From: an uncultured Dysosmobacter sp.
GTDB lineage: Bacteria; Bacillota; Clostridia; Oscillospirales; Oscillospiraceae
Direction: 5' to 3'
Length of the DNA stretch: 41,735 bases
Assembly (NCBI RefSeq): GCF_947631165.1
Contig: NZ_CANRKH010000024.1
Location: forward strand, 1 to 41,735
The translations under genes and the position numbers were made by a program. Below the pieces are notes generated by a model. The model was not told where the DNA came from and ran no database searches. It saw only the letters and a list, made by a program, of their open reading frames with translations. Shown in pieces: positions 24,701-32,304 of this stretch (its first letter is position 1; each line of letters starts with the position of its first letter).

Positions 24701-25276
24701 GTGCAGCTGGCGCCTATGCGATTTAAGGAGTACACCTGGCCCCACAACCCGGAGGTGTATACGGTGGAGTACCGGCGGCGGATGGCGGCCCATCAGGTGC
24801 CTTTTGGCCGGTGTGTGCTGCAGGATCTGGGCGGGACCTACCGGGTCCTGCGGGGCGAGGGCGAATTTGTGGGCAAAGACGCCTATGAGGAGTTCCGGCG
24901 GCTGGCAGCGGTGTTTCGGGAGACGGGACCGGGGGTATTGATCCATCCGGTGTGGCAGGCGGAGCGGGTCTATTTCGTCTCTTTGCAGGTGACGGAGGAG
25001 CCGGCGCCGGACTATGTGCGCTACAGCTTTGAGTTCTGGGAGGATTGGGACGGCTACGCGGGAGGATTGACGGAGAGCGACGACGGACGGGGAAGCCAGA
25101 CCGGGGACCGGACGGAGAGCGCGAAAGAGATGGAGGTCTATACGGTGAAGAAGGGAGATACCCTGTGGGGCGTCGCCAAACGGTATGGCGTGACGTTAAC
25201 GGCGCTGATCGCAGCGAATCCGCAGATCAAGAACCCGAATCTGATCTATCCGGGCAACAGGGTGAATATTCCATGA
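24701..25276 (+). CDS. LysM-containing baseplate/tail protein (XkdP-like)
   Basis: 191 residues. The N-terminal part (MRFKEYTWPHNPEVYTVEYRR... and the GPGVLIHPVW segment) is like the tail proteins annotated XkdP or DNA-circulation-like. The C-terminal about 50 residues form a LysM domain (VYTVKKGDTLWGVAKRYGV...), connected by a D/E/R-rich linker. GAGAAAGGGGG favours GTG 24701; ATG 24716 is possible. Stop overlaps the next start by 4 bases. Confidence 0.8.
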   Translation: MQLAPMRFKEYTWPHNPEVYTVEYRRRMAAHQVPFGRCVLQDLGGTYRVLRGEGEFVGKDAYEEFRRLAAVFRETGPGVLIHPVWQAERVYFVSLQVTEEPAPDYVRYSFEFWEDWDGYAGGLTESDDGRGSQTGDRTESAKEMEVYTVKKGDTLWGVAKRYGVTLTALIAANPQIKNPNLIYPGNRVNIP

Positions 25277-26220
25277 CGGGACGGATCTATACCAGCGAGC
25301 ATCAGGTCTTTGACCTGCCGGAGCCGGTGGAGTGGCAAGTCATCCACACGGGAACGGTGCCCTGCGACAGCTATGCCATGACCGTTCTGTACCAGCCGGA
25401 CATGAGGCCAGTGCTGGAGCGGGCGGCAGGCTTTGCCGCCATTTGGGAGGGAGAGACCGTGCTGCGGGGGACCGTGGACGAGTACACGGTGGAGCTGGGG
25501 ACGGAGGGCCTGACAGCGACCATCAGCGGACGGGGATATGCCGCCCGGCTGCTGGACAACGAGACCCGGCCCGTCACCTATCAGGACGCGACCCTGGCGG
25601 AGATCATAAGGTGCCATGTGACGCCTTACGGCATCGCCTGCCAGGAGGTGGCTGACGTGCGTGCAGGGAACGTGTTCACTGCCGCCGCCGGCATCAGCCA
25701 GTGGAAGGTGCTGGACGGCTTCTGCCGGACCTATGGCGGCTTTTCGCCCCGGTTCTCCCGCACCGGAAAGCTGATCGCGGCGCCGGAGCGGGCGTCCGGC
25801 ACCTATCTGACCATCGGGGACGAAGATCCGGTGCTGGCCTGTACGCTGCGGGAGGACCATTATGGCGTGCTGACGGAGGCGTTGGTCATCGACAAGACCC
25901 GAAACGTGTCCTACTCGGTGAAAAACAGGGATATGATCGCCAAGGGCGGCCAGTGCCGCCGGGTGATCTACACGCCGGGACAGAGCACATGGGCGGCGAT
26001 GCGGTATACCGGGGAATATCAGATCCAAAGGTCCAGAGAGGATGAAAAGATAGTGACGTTGACTCTGCCGGGAAGCTTTCCGGCTTTTCCAGGCGACCGG
26101 GTATCTCTGGAGCTGCGCCGCATGGGGCTGCGGGGCATGTTCCGGGTCGCGGAGGAGGAGAGCGTGTTTTCTCAGCGGGGAGGCGCCACGGCCACGCTGA
26201 CGTTGAAGGAGAGTGTATAG
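25273..26220 (+). CDS. Baseplate hub protein (XkdQ/gpD-like)
   Basis: 315 residues beginning MTGRIYTSEHQVFDLPEPVEWQ. The middle holds ISGRGYAARLLDNE and LAEIIRCHVTPYGIACQ, typical of phage late control (gpD) hub proteins, and the end SLELRRMGLRGMFRVAEEESVFSQRGG is the usual barrel-domain C-terminus. ATG 25273 overlaps the previous stop. Confidence 0.8.
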   Translation: MTGRIYTSEHQVFDLPEPVEWQVIHTGTVPCDSYAMTVLYQPDMRPVLERAAGFAAIWEGETVLRGTVDEYTVELGTEGLTATISGRGYAARLLDNETRPVTYQDATLAEIIRCHVTPYGIACQEVADVRAGNVFTAAAGISQWKVLDGFCRTYGGFSPRFSRTGKLIAAPERASGTYLTIGDEDPVLACTLREDHYGVLTEALVIDKTRNVSYSVKNRDMIAKGGQCRRVIYTPGQSTWAAMRYTGEYQIQRSREDEKIVTLTLPGSFPAFPGDRVSLELRRMGLRGMFRVAEEESVFSQRGGATATLTLKESV

Positions 26221-26221
26221 C

Positions 26222-26626
26222 ATGTGGGTATCCAAGCAGATGAAGCCCGCTGTTCCTACGGCGGACGCGGATCTGGGCGTGACCACCATTGCCGGGGACA
26301 GCGTGGGCGTGGTGACCCGGGGCGAGGTGCGGGCGCTGCCGGTATATGGTCCCGGCGGCTATGTGTGGCTGCCGGAAAACGGCGCGGCGGTGCTGGTCAT
26401 CAAAGGCGGTCCCGGCGGCGAGGAGCAGTGCGTCAGCGGTATGAAGCAGCGGGAGATCCCCCGGGGCATGGAGCCGGGGGAGGTCTTTCTGTACGGCCCG
26501 GGAGAGAACAGCGTCTATTTGAAACGGGACGGGACCATCCAGCTTCGGGGGACGGTGGATATCCAGGGTGCGCTGATCGTGAATGGGCTGTATTATGAGC
26601 CTTGCGACTGCGGAGGAGGCGTTTGA
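26222..26626 (+). CDS. Baseplate spike-like protein (gpV/gp45 type)
   Basis: 134 residues with an N-terminal OB-like beta fold (VRALPVYGPGGYVWLPENGAAVLVIKGG) and a repetitive strand region (SVYLKRDGTIQLRGTVDIQGALIVNG) like the beta-helix of puncturing spikes, ending in a cysteine pair and glycines (YEPCDCGGGV). It sits between hub and gp25-like genes, the usual spike position. Its stop overlaps the next start by one base (TGATG). Confidence 0.7.
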   Translation: MWVSKQMKPAVPTADADLGVTTIAGDSVGVVTRGEVRALPVYGPGGYVWLPENGAAVLVIKGGPGGEEQCVSGMKQREIPRGMEPGEVFLYGPGENSVYLKRDGTIQLRGTVDIQGALIVNGLYYEPCDCGGGV

Positions 26627-26976
26627 TGGAACTGGAGCTGCGGAATGGGGATTATGTGCCTGACGGTGTGGGCGGCCTGCAGAGCGCCGGCGGCCGGGAG
26701 GCTTTGCTGCGGCGGGTCCTGTTTCGCCTCACCGCCCGGCGGGGGAGCTTTCCCTTTTGGGAGACTCTGGGCAGCCGCTTGTGGCAGCTGGGACAGGTCG
26801 TCCCAGCGGAGCGGCAGGCGGCGGCCAAGCAGTATGTGGCGGAAGCGCTGGCGGAGGAGACGGGACTGACGGTGGAACAGGTGGAGCTGGCGGAATCTGC
26901 CGGCAGCGCGGTGCTGACGGCATCGCTCATCTATGAGGAAAAACCGATGGCCGTGACGCTGGAGCTTTCAATGTGA
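26626..26976 (+). CDS. Baseplate wedge protein, gp25/XkdS-like (DUF2634)
   Basis: 116 residues with GGLQSAGGREALLRRVLFRLTARRGSFPFWETLGSRLW, the pattern of the gp25/DUF2634 group in which a short helix bundle joins the sheath base to the wedge, then a strand pair at the end. ATG 26626 is coupled to the previous stop. Confidence 0.75.
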   Translation: MELELRNGDYVPDGVGGLQSAGGREALLRRVLFRLTARRGSFPFWETLGSRLWQLGQVVPAERQAAAKQYVAEALAEETGLTVEQVELAESAGSAVLTASLIYEEKPMAVTLELSM

Positions 26977-26988
26977 GGGGGACAACGG

Positions 26989-28047
26989 TTGAGAAGTATC
27001 GAGGAGATCTATCAGACCATGCTGGGGGCCTTTGCGGAGCGGGCCGGCTTTCTGCCGGAAACGGGCTGCGACCTGGCGGTACGGCTTTGGGCAGCGGCGG
27101 CGGAGATCCAGGCGTTGGGCATCCAGGCAGACTGGGTCCTGGACCAAAGCTTTCCGCAGACGGCCCAGGGCGTTTATCTGGATTACCATGGAACCATGCG
27201 GGGCCTGACCAGGACCCCGGCGGCTAAGGCGGTGGGAACGCTGCGCTTCACTGTGGAGACGGCGCCGGCGATGGACCAGACTATTCCGGCTGGGACGGTG
27301 TGCATGACAGCGGAGGAGACCCGGTTCCAGACCACTGAGAGCGTGGTGCTGGCCACTGGCAGCCTGTTTGCTGAAGCTCCAGCGGAGGCAGTGGAGGCGG
27401 GCAGCGGCGGCAATGTGGTGCCGGGAACAGTGACGATCCTGACAGGCTGTCCTGTGGCGGTGACCGGCTGCGTCAATCCTGGGGCCTTTTCCGGAGGGCG
27501 GGACGCAGAGGATGACGCGGCCTTTCGCAAGCGCATCCTGGAGAGCTATCAGCGGCTGCCCAACGGAGCAAACGCCGCCTGGTATGAGCAGACGGCCATG
27601 GAATATCCCGGTGTGGCGGCGGCCCGGGCGGTGGGCCGGGCCCGAGGTATCGGCACCGTGGACGTTTACATTGCGGCTGAAAACGGCCTGCCGGCGGCGG
27701 AAACGCTGACGGGACTTCAAGCGGAGCTGCAGGAGAAGCGGGAGATCGCTGTGGATGTGGAGGTGAAAGCTCCCGGCGTGCAGGCAGTGGATGTGGAGGT
27801 AGCGGTGGCGGTGAAGCCCGGCGCCGACGCCGGTCGGGTCCTGGCGCTGGCAGAGGGGACCCTCACCAATTTCTTCAGCGGACGGCTGTTGGGCAAGCCG
27901 GTGCGGCTGGCGGAGCTGGGCAGCCGCATATACGCGCTGGAGGGCGTGGAGAATTACCGTTTTTTCTCTCCCGCGGCGGACCTGGCGGCGAGCGACACGG
28001 TGCTGCCGGTATTGGGACGGCTGCAGGTGACGGAGATGGAGGCGTGA
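26989..28047 (+). CDS. Baseplate J protein (XkdT-like)
   Basis: 352 residues, start TTG 26989 with GAGGGGG upstream. Opening RSIEEIYQTMLGAFAERAG, then GVYLDYHGTMRGLTR, the AGTVCMTAEETRFQTTESV segment, and GGRDAEDDAAFRKRILESYQRLPNGANAAWYEQTAMEYPGVAAA cover the full BaseplateJ family. Length is close to PBSX XkdT. Required for tail baseplate assembly. Confidence 0.9.
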   Translation: MRSIEEIYQTMLGAFAERAGFLPETGCDLAVRLWAAAAEIQALGIQADWVLDQSFPQTAQGVYLDYHGTMRGLTRTPAAKAVGTLRFTVETAPAMDQTIPAGTVCMTAEETRFQTTESVVLATGSLFAEAPAEAVEAGSGGNVVPGTVTILTGCPVAVTGCVNPGAFSGGRDAEDDAAFRKRILESYQRLPNGANAAWYEQTAMEYPGVAAARAVGRARGIGTVDVYIAAENGLPAAETLTGLQAELQEKREIAVDVEVKAPGVQAVDVEVAVAVKPGADAGRVLALAEGTLTNFFSGRLLGKPVRLAELGSRIYALEGVENYRFFSPAADLAASDTVLPVLGRLQVTEMEA

Positions 28048-28048
28048 G

Positions 28049-28621
28049 ATGTACGAAGGATATCTGCGGGACCTGCTGGCACCGCTGGGCGTCTATGATC
28101 TGAGCGCAGGCTCCATCAGCGGTGCGGAACTTCACGCCCTGGGCGCGGGACTGGACCAGGTCAGCCAACAGCTGGAACTGACGGAGCGGGAGGCGCTCAC
28201 TGCCACAGCGGAGCATGAGGGCCTGGACCGCAGGGAGGCGCTGTTTGCCCGCCGCCCGGCGGCCGTCACGGCGACGGAGCGGCGGGCGGCTATCGCGGCC
28301 CTTTTGCAGATCGATGGAGACAGCCTGACACCAAAGGCTATTGACCGGACCATCCGGGGCTGCGGCATCAAGGCTCGCGCGCTGGAGCTGGGCAATGGCA
28401 TGCTGCGGGTGATCTTCCCAGAGGTGGCGGGAGTTCCGGAGGAGTTCGGGCAGATCGAAAAGATCATCTTGGATATCCTGCCGTGCCATCTGGAGGTAGA
28501 ATTTTTCTTCCGATACCTGACTTGGGCGGAGTGCGAGAAGGCTGCGTATACATGGGCGGATATCGAGTCGGCGGGACACACCTGGGAGAGCTTCCAACTG
28601 GCTCTGCCGCCAGAGGAATGA
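28049..28621 (+). CDS. Tail protein I-like baseplate protein (XkdU/YmfQ-like, DUF2313)
   Basis: 190 residues following baseplate J after one base. It has the usual opening for the DUF2313 group (YLRDLLAPLGVYDLS) and a central RREALFARRPAA plus ERRAAIAALLQIDGDSLTPKAIDRTIRGCGI. It is the last phage-type gene; no tail fibre, holin or endolysin gene follows. Confidence 0.85.
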   Translation: MYEGYLRDLLAPLGVYDLSAGSISGAELHALGAGLDQVSQQLELTEREALTATAEHEGLDRREALFARRPAAVTATERRAAIAALLQIDGDSLTPKAIDRTIRGCGIKARALELGNGMLRVIFPEVAGVPEEFGQIEKIILDILPCHLEVEFFFRYLTWAECEKAAYTWADIESAGHTWESFQLALPPEE

Positions 28622-28623
28622 GC

Positions 28624-28659
28624 AGAAGGGCCCGGAGGATGATATCCTCCGGGCCTTCT
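28624..28659 (+). terminator. Stem-loop ending the phage cluster
   Basis: AGAAGG(G)CCCGGAGGAT pairs with ATCCTCCGGGCCTTCT: a 16-bp stem with one bulge and a GAT loop, directly after the last phage gene. The T tract is missing, but stem strength is high. Confidence 0.7.
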
Positions 28660-29006
28660 GGATTAGTAGAGGGACTCGTTGAAGTGGTTTGTTTTATCAG
28701 GCGCAAAAGAGAACAAGGACCAAAAGGAAGAGACAGGCTATGCCTGCCTCTTCCTTTTATAGCAAGACGAGATAAATCTTTTCCTCGCATCCTCCGTCCT
28801 ATCCGACTGCGGATCCAGCGAAGCAGATCGCAGCCGCCGGCTCAGAAATTCCCTGTTCGGCTGAGAAGTCTCGCCACAGGTGGAGATTCGTGCTAAACAG
28901 GGAATTTCTGAGCTGGCGCTGTGCGATAAAAGGCTTTTGGCTGTGCGCTTTTGCGCCGTAAATGGTTCAGCTATTCAAGCCGTCAGTTGACGCTACACTG
29001 TTTTTC
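28660..29006. repeat. Gene-free spacer with an 18-bp perfect inverted repeat
   Basis: Holds a second terminator (28722-28758) and then GCTCAGAAATTCCCTGTT (28840-28857) matched perfectly by its complement (28896-28913), with a 38-base centre that has its own smaller stem. No gene was recognised. The sequence looks like a remnant or small structured RNA at the border between the phage cluster and the mobile debris. Confidence 0.6.
28722..28758. terminator. Terminator
   Basis: AAAAGGAAGAG(A)CAGGC pairs with GCCTG(C)CTCTTCCTTTT, giving a 16-bp stem with one mismatch and T-rich/A-rich flanks, so it can work on both strands. Confidence 0.75.
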
Positions 29007-29297
29007 TCAAGTTCTCACAGTAAAACGTGTAAGCTCTTCCACACAGGAGCGGCCCCAGATTTTCAGCAAAACTGTCATAGGTTTTTCAAGAACCGCTTCA
29101 TCGACTTCGGTAAGATACGTAGCAATATCTGAATAGGACTGAATCCTGTCATCGTTTTCAAACCGGGCGAAAACTTTAGTATATGTCGTGTCAAACAGCG
29201 TGAGTATATTGTTGCAGCCCACCTTTTTCAACCCCGTATTTGCCTGCGCGATTCGTTGGATTCCACGCATGGCGCAGCAGAAGTAGAATTCAAAATC
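29007..29297 (-). pseudogene. 5'-truncated fragment of a DUF4375-like protein
   Basis: On the minus strand about 95 residues read as a protein-like sequence: DFEFYFCCAMRGIQRIAQAN, then LKKVGCNNILTLFDTTYTKV and SYSDIATYLTEVDEAVLE. This pattern reminds me of DUF4375/DMP19 domains, but the N-terminal third is missing and no ribosome site or sensible start is in front. The sequence upstream now belongs to the sortase-locus leader on the other strand. Identification is tentative. Confidence 0.35.
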
Positions 29298-29311
29298 AGG
29301 GAGGAATCGAA

Positions 29312-29395
29312 ATGAAGATGGTATTGGAACTTGCTGCCGCTGCATCGGCGGTCTCCGTCGAGCGCATTGGTTGGAAAGGGGTGAAATCAAAATGA
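29312..29395 (+). CDS. 27-residue leader ORF coupled to the surface protein gene
   Basis: Short ORF (MKMVLELAAAASAVSV...) with an excellent ribosome site GGGAGGAATCG just before ATG 29312. Its stop overlaps the next start as ATGA (29392-29395). The good ribosome site and the overlap argue for real translation, either as a coupling device or a small hydrophobic peptide. No database check possible. Confidence 0.45.
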   Translation: MKMVLELAAAASAVSVERIGWKGVKSK

Positions 29396-30315
29396 AGATA
29401 AAGAGACTGATCCTCTGTCCGGCGCTGGCTCTGCTCCTCTCTGTCAACGCCTTCTCTTTGGAGGTTCCTACCAGAACAGTTGTCCAGAACCTGAACGGAA
29501 GTCAGCAGGTCGTTAAGACCTACACCGTTTCTCCAGAAACAGATCCGCAGGAACTGGTCGAAAAGCCGTTTGAACTGGAAGGTTATCTGTATACCTTCGC
29601 GGATATCGTGAAAGAAGAAAACCATGCAAAGGAGATCAAGCGGCAGACAGAGACGGTCACAGTGGAGACGGCGAAAAATGATTTATCAGATATTCTGGAA
29701 AAACTGTCTCCCACCATGTCATATGACGATGGAACCTTCAAGGGGACTCTGGCGCTGGATCACACCAGCATCCACACGGAGGCCGCCGGATATGCCAGCA
29801 GAAGCTCCACACTATCAGAAACCAAGGTCATTGGACCGGTGGACCGCAACGATATGTCCTATGTTCCTGCCACCACCGTCAAAAAAGGCATCACACTGGA
29901 CCTTGCACATGTGGATTGGCAGGTCATTGGTACCGATCTGGTGGGTGAGACTCTGGCACCATCCTCTTATCAGGCTGTGGTCACTTATACAGGAAAGTCC
30001 TATTACAGTGCGGCTACCGGTTACATTACCACAGCGGAGTATATGGGTGAGATTACCCGGGACGATGTGGAGAGCGTTACTTACACGCTGACCTGCCTGG
30101 GCGAAGAAGCCGACGGCGAAAAGTGGGGCGCAGCGTTTCGATCCGGCGGGATCATTTCAGCGGTCCTGCCTTACGTACTGGCTGCGGCAGGCCTGGCAGT
30201 GATTGTGATCCTTGCGGTTTTCCTGATGCGCTCCCGGAGACAGCTCGAACAGCTTCAAACGGAACAGGAGCAGTCGGCGGGTCATTACGACGAAGAGGAG
30301 GAACAAGAAGAATGA
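29392..30315 (+). CDS. Sortase-locus surface protein with C-terminal membrane anchor
   Basis: 307 residues: signal peptide (about 1-22), an outside region with many threonines and serines, then a C-terminal hydrophobic helix (about 258-280) and an acidic, Q/E-rich tail. No LPxTG motif was found. The next gene (sortase) starts inside its stop codon. Such pairs are common on Clostridia conjugative elements. Not assigned to a family; GGAAAGGGG precedes ATG 29392. Confidence 0.7.
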   Translation: MKIKRLILCPALALLLSVNAFSLEVPTRTVVQNLNGSQQVVKTYTVSPETDPQELVEKPFELEGYLYTFADIVKEENHAKEIKRQTETVTVETAKNDLSDILEKLSPTMSYDDGTFKGTLALDHTSIHTEAAGYASRSSTLSETKVIGPVDRNDMSYVPATTVKKGITLDLAHVDWQVIGTDLVGETLAPSSYQAVVTYTGKSYYSAATGYITTAEYMGEITRDDVESVTYTLTCLGEEADGEKWGAAFRSGGIISAVLPYVLAAAGLAVIVILAVFLMRSRRQLEQLQTEQEQSAGHYDEEEEQEE

Positions 30316-31108
30316 GAAACATAAAAGGACTGCTTTCCTTGGCCCTGACGGCTGCGGCAATTACCATGCTGCCAGTCAGCGCCCATGCGTTATGCTACTC
30401 ATTTGAAACAGATGAATTGACGGATTATTATCCCTCTACCGCCTACGAAGGGTCTACGGATCCCAATATCGCTATGGCGGTCCCAACGTGGTGGATTATC
30501 AGATCCCGGAACTCATCTACGGCTCTTTTTCTAAGACACAGGCAGGAATCATGGAAAAAGCCGTGCTGCCGGGGCTGCAACAGAGCGCGGTTTCATCCAC
30601 CGGCGGTGCGGGGTACGGTATCACCAGTGAGGGTGGATTCTATATATCAGCACCAGAACTGCAAACGCCATCCTTGCCGGTTTCCAAGCCTGCGCATACC
30701 AGCGTCGAAGATATGGAGCGCAAGGACGGCAGTATCGGTACCGTGAAGATTCCATCTTTGGGTATCAATATGAAGGTCTGGGAAGGGGAGACCAATACAA
30801 GCATGTCCAAGGGCCTGGGGCATTACAGTTCGACATCTGCCTGGGATGGAAATGTGGGAATCTGCGGCCATAACCGGGGTGCGAAATATGTGATCGGTTC
30901 CATCAAGAATCTTGATAAGGGCGATACCATTACATATACCATCGTTTATGGCACACGGACCTATGCGGTTGCAAGGGTCAAAACAATTTCCAGCTCTGAC
31001 TGGAGCTATCTTCAGGCGACATTGGACAACCGCATCACATTAACAACATGCCTCGCCAATCAGCCGGATAAACGGATCTGCGTCCAGGCGGTCGGGAAAT
31101 GCGGTTGA
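30312..31108 (+). pseudogene. Class B/D-type sortase split by a one-base frameshift
   Basis: The N-terminal part (signal peptide, then YSFETDELTDYYPSTAYEG) reads from ATG 30312; the rest reads in another frame (from VDYQIPELIYGSFSKTQ). Restoring one G in the run 30450-30452 gives a continuous YEGVYGSQYRYGGPNVVDYQ joint, so the lesion is a single deletion. Downstream the sortase core is complete: the histidine in GICGHNRG, the cysteine in ITLTTC and the arginine in KRICVQA. A frameshift in a short G run could also be phase-variable or a sequencing error. Confidence 0.8.
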
Positions 31109-31317
31109 ATCCATTGGCAGCAACGGTTTGCAGTATTTTACAATGTCCAGATATTTTAGCGCCGTGTGGAAATCAAATAATCCTTTGGCAGTGGATTGAT
31201 CCTGTATTATGCCCAAGATACTCCGGAGATCATAAGATCATATTTTAACAGAAGGAAGGGCTCGGTATAATACAGCAATTTGACCACAGGAAAAAGGATG
31301 ACAGTGTTAAAATCCGA

Positions 31318-31464
31318 ATGGATATCGCCGTTGACCTTCCTGTGGAAACAGCAGAACAAGTTGAGCGGCTGGGCATTTATGAATTTGAGCAATGTACCTA
31401 TGATGAAATCAGCCGTCAGATGACCGCAAGTGTGATGACCACACTATACCGAAAGGGGGCGTAA
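31318..31464 (+). CDS. 48-residue ORF before the CAP-domain gene, unknown
   Basis: Reads MDIAVDLPVETAEQVERLGI... with an acidic/helical character and stops 4 bases before the next start. It stays open upstream back to 31249 without a start codon, so it may be the C-terminal end of a lost gene. Weak ribosome site. The region 31109-31317 before it has no gene; it contains a TATAAT (31266-31271) without a good -35. Confidence 0.35.
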   Translation: MDIAVDLPVETAEQVERLGIYEFEQCTYDEISRQMTASVMTTLYRKGA

Positions 31465-31468
31465 TTCC

Positions 31469-32110
31469 ATGAAGAAAGCTTTGAAGAAACGTGGGGTGAA
31501 AACAGCATTGACCTTCTGCACAGGCATGGCTCTCGGCGCAGCTTTATTAGGCGGCGCCGCTGCCGCGGGGGTCGCGGCCTCGCCCACCTGGCAGCCCATC
31601 TATGTGGACGGCCGGCAGGTACAGATGAAGGCCTACAACATCAACGGCAATAATTTCGTCAAGCTTTGGGATATCGGCAAGGAAGTGGGCTTCAATGTGT
31701 ACTGGCAGGACGGCGTCCGGGTCGACAGCACCGCGGACTACGCCGGGGAACCGCCCGTGGAAGCCGCTTCGGAGTTGGGGGCTGCAGTTGGTGATCTGGA
31801 GGCTGTCCGCCAGGAGATGATCCAGCGGATCAATCAAGTGCGCCGTGAGAATGGCGTGGACGAGCTGGCCGTCAACGAGGCGCTGATGGAGGCGGCGCAG
31901 GTCTGCGCTGATCAAGGCTTCAGAAAGCACAACTTCCAATATGAATGTGAGACCGTACTGGCCTGCGGGTATCCATATGGCTTTAACTCTAACCTCGCAT
32001 GGTTTTCCGGTGCTTCCAAGTTGAATGCCATTGCACAAACAACGGTTTCCAGCTGGCTCTTCTGCCGGAGAAACAAGAAAAAGACCCGGAGGATGTTGAG
32101 GTGGGGGTAG
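31469..32110 (+). pseudogene. Exported CAP-domain protein, truncated at the C-terminus
   Basis: Signal peptide (about 1-37), then a copper amine oxidase N-terminal-like domain (PIYVDGRQVQMKAYNINGNNFVKLWDIGKEVGF) and the start of a CAP/SCP domain (MIQRINQVRRENGVDELAVNEALMEAAQVCADQG). The CAP domain breaks off after AQTTVSSW, where the usual GHY...M block should follow, and continues into a basic tail KKKTRRMLRWG. In another frame the 3' part encodes LALLPEKQEKDPEDVEVG..., probably the end of an unrelated gene. So this is a recombination joint near 32050. AGGGGGC precedes ATG 31469. Confidence 0.65.
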
Positions 32111-32172
32111 CTTTAATGTTTCTCTATAAATTATCAGGCGCATTTTTAGGCCATTTCACATGAGAGCAGCTA

Positions 32173-32221
32173 GCAAAAACCGGCCACATCCACAATTACA
32201 GTGGATATAGCCGATTTTTGC
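32173..32221. terminator. Bidirectional terminator
   Basis: GCAAAAA-CGGC-ATCCAC pairs with GTGGAT-GCCG-TTTTTGC. A and T runs flank both sides, so it ends the CAP gene and the minus-strand anti-sigma gene. Confidence 0.8.
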
Positions 32222-32304
32222 TTGATCAATTTAGCCAAGCCTGTTCAGATGGTATTTACCAGGCTTCCGGGGACCGTTTGCGTCTGCTGCCGCAGCGGCG
32301 CCTC

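Noticed and set aside
15629..28621. Extracellular contractile injection system or tailocin
   Set aside because: Terminase subunits, portal, protease and capsid genes are present and intact, and there is no AAA+ assembly ATPase or toxin cargo gene.
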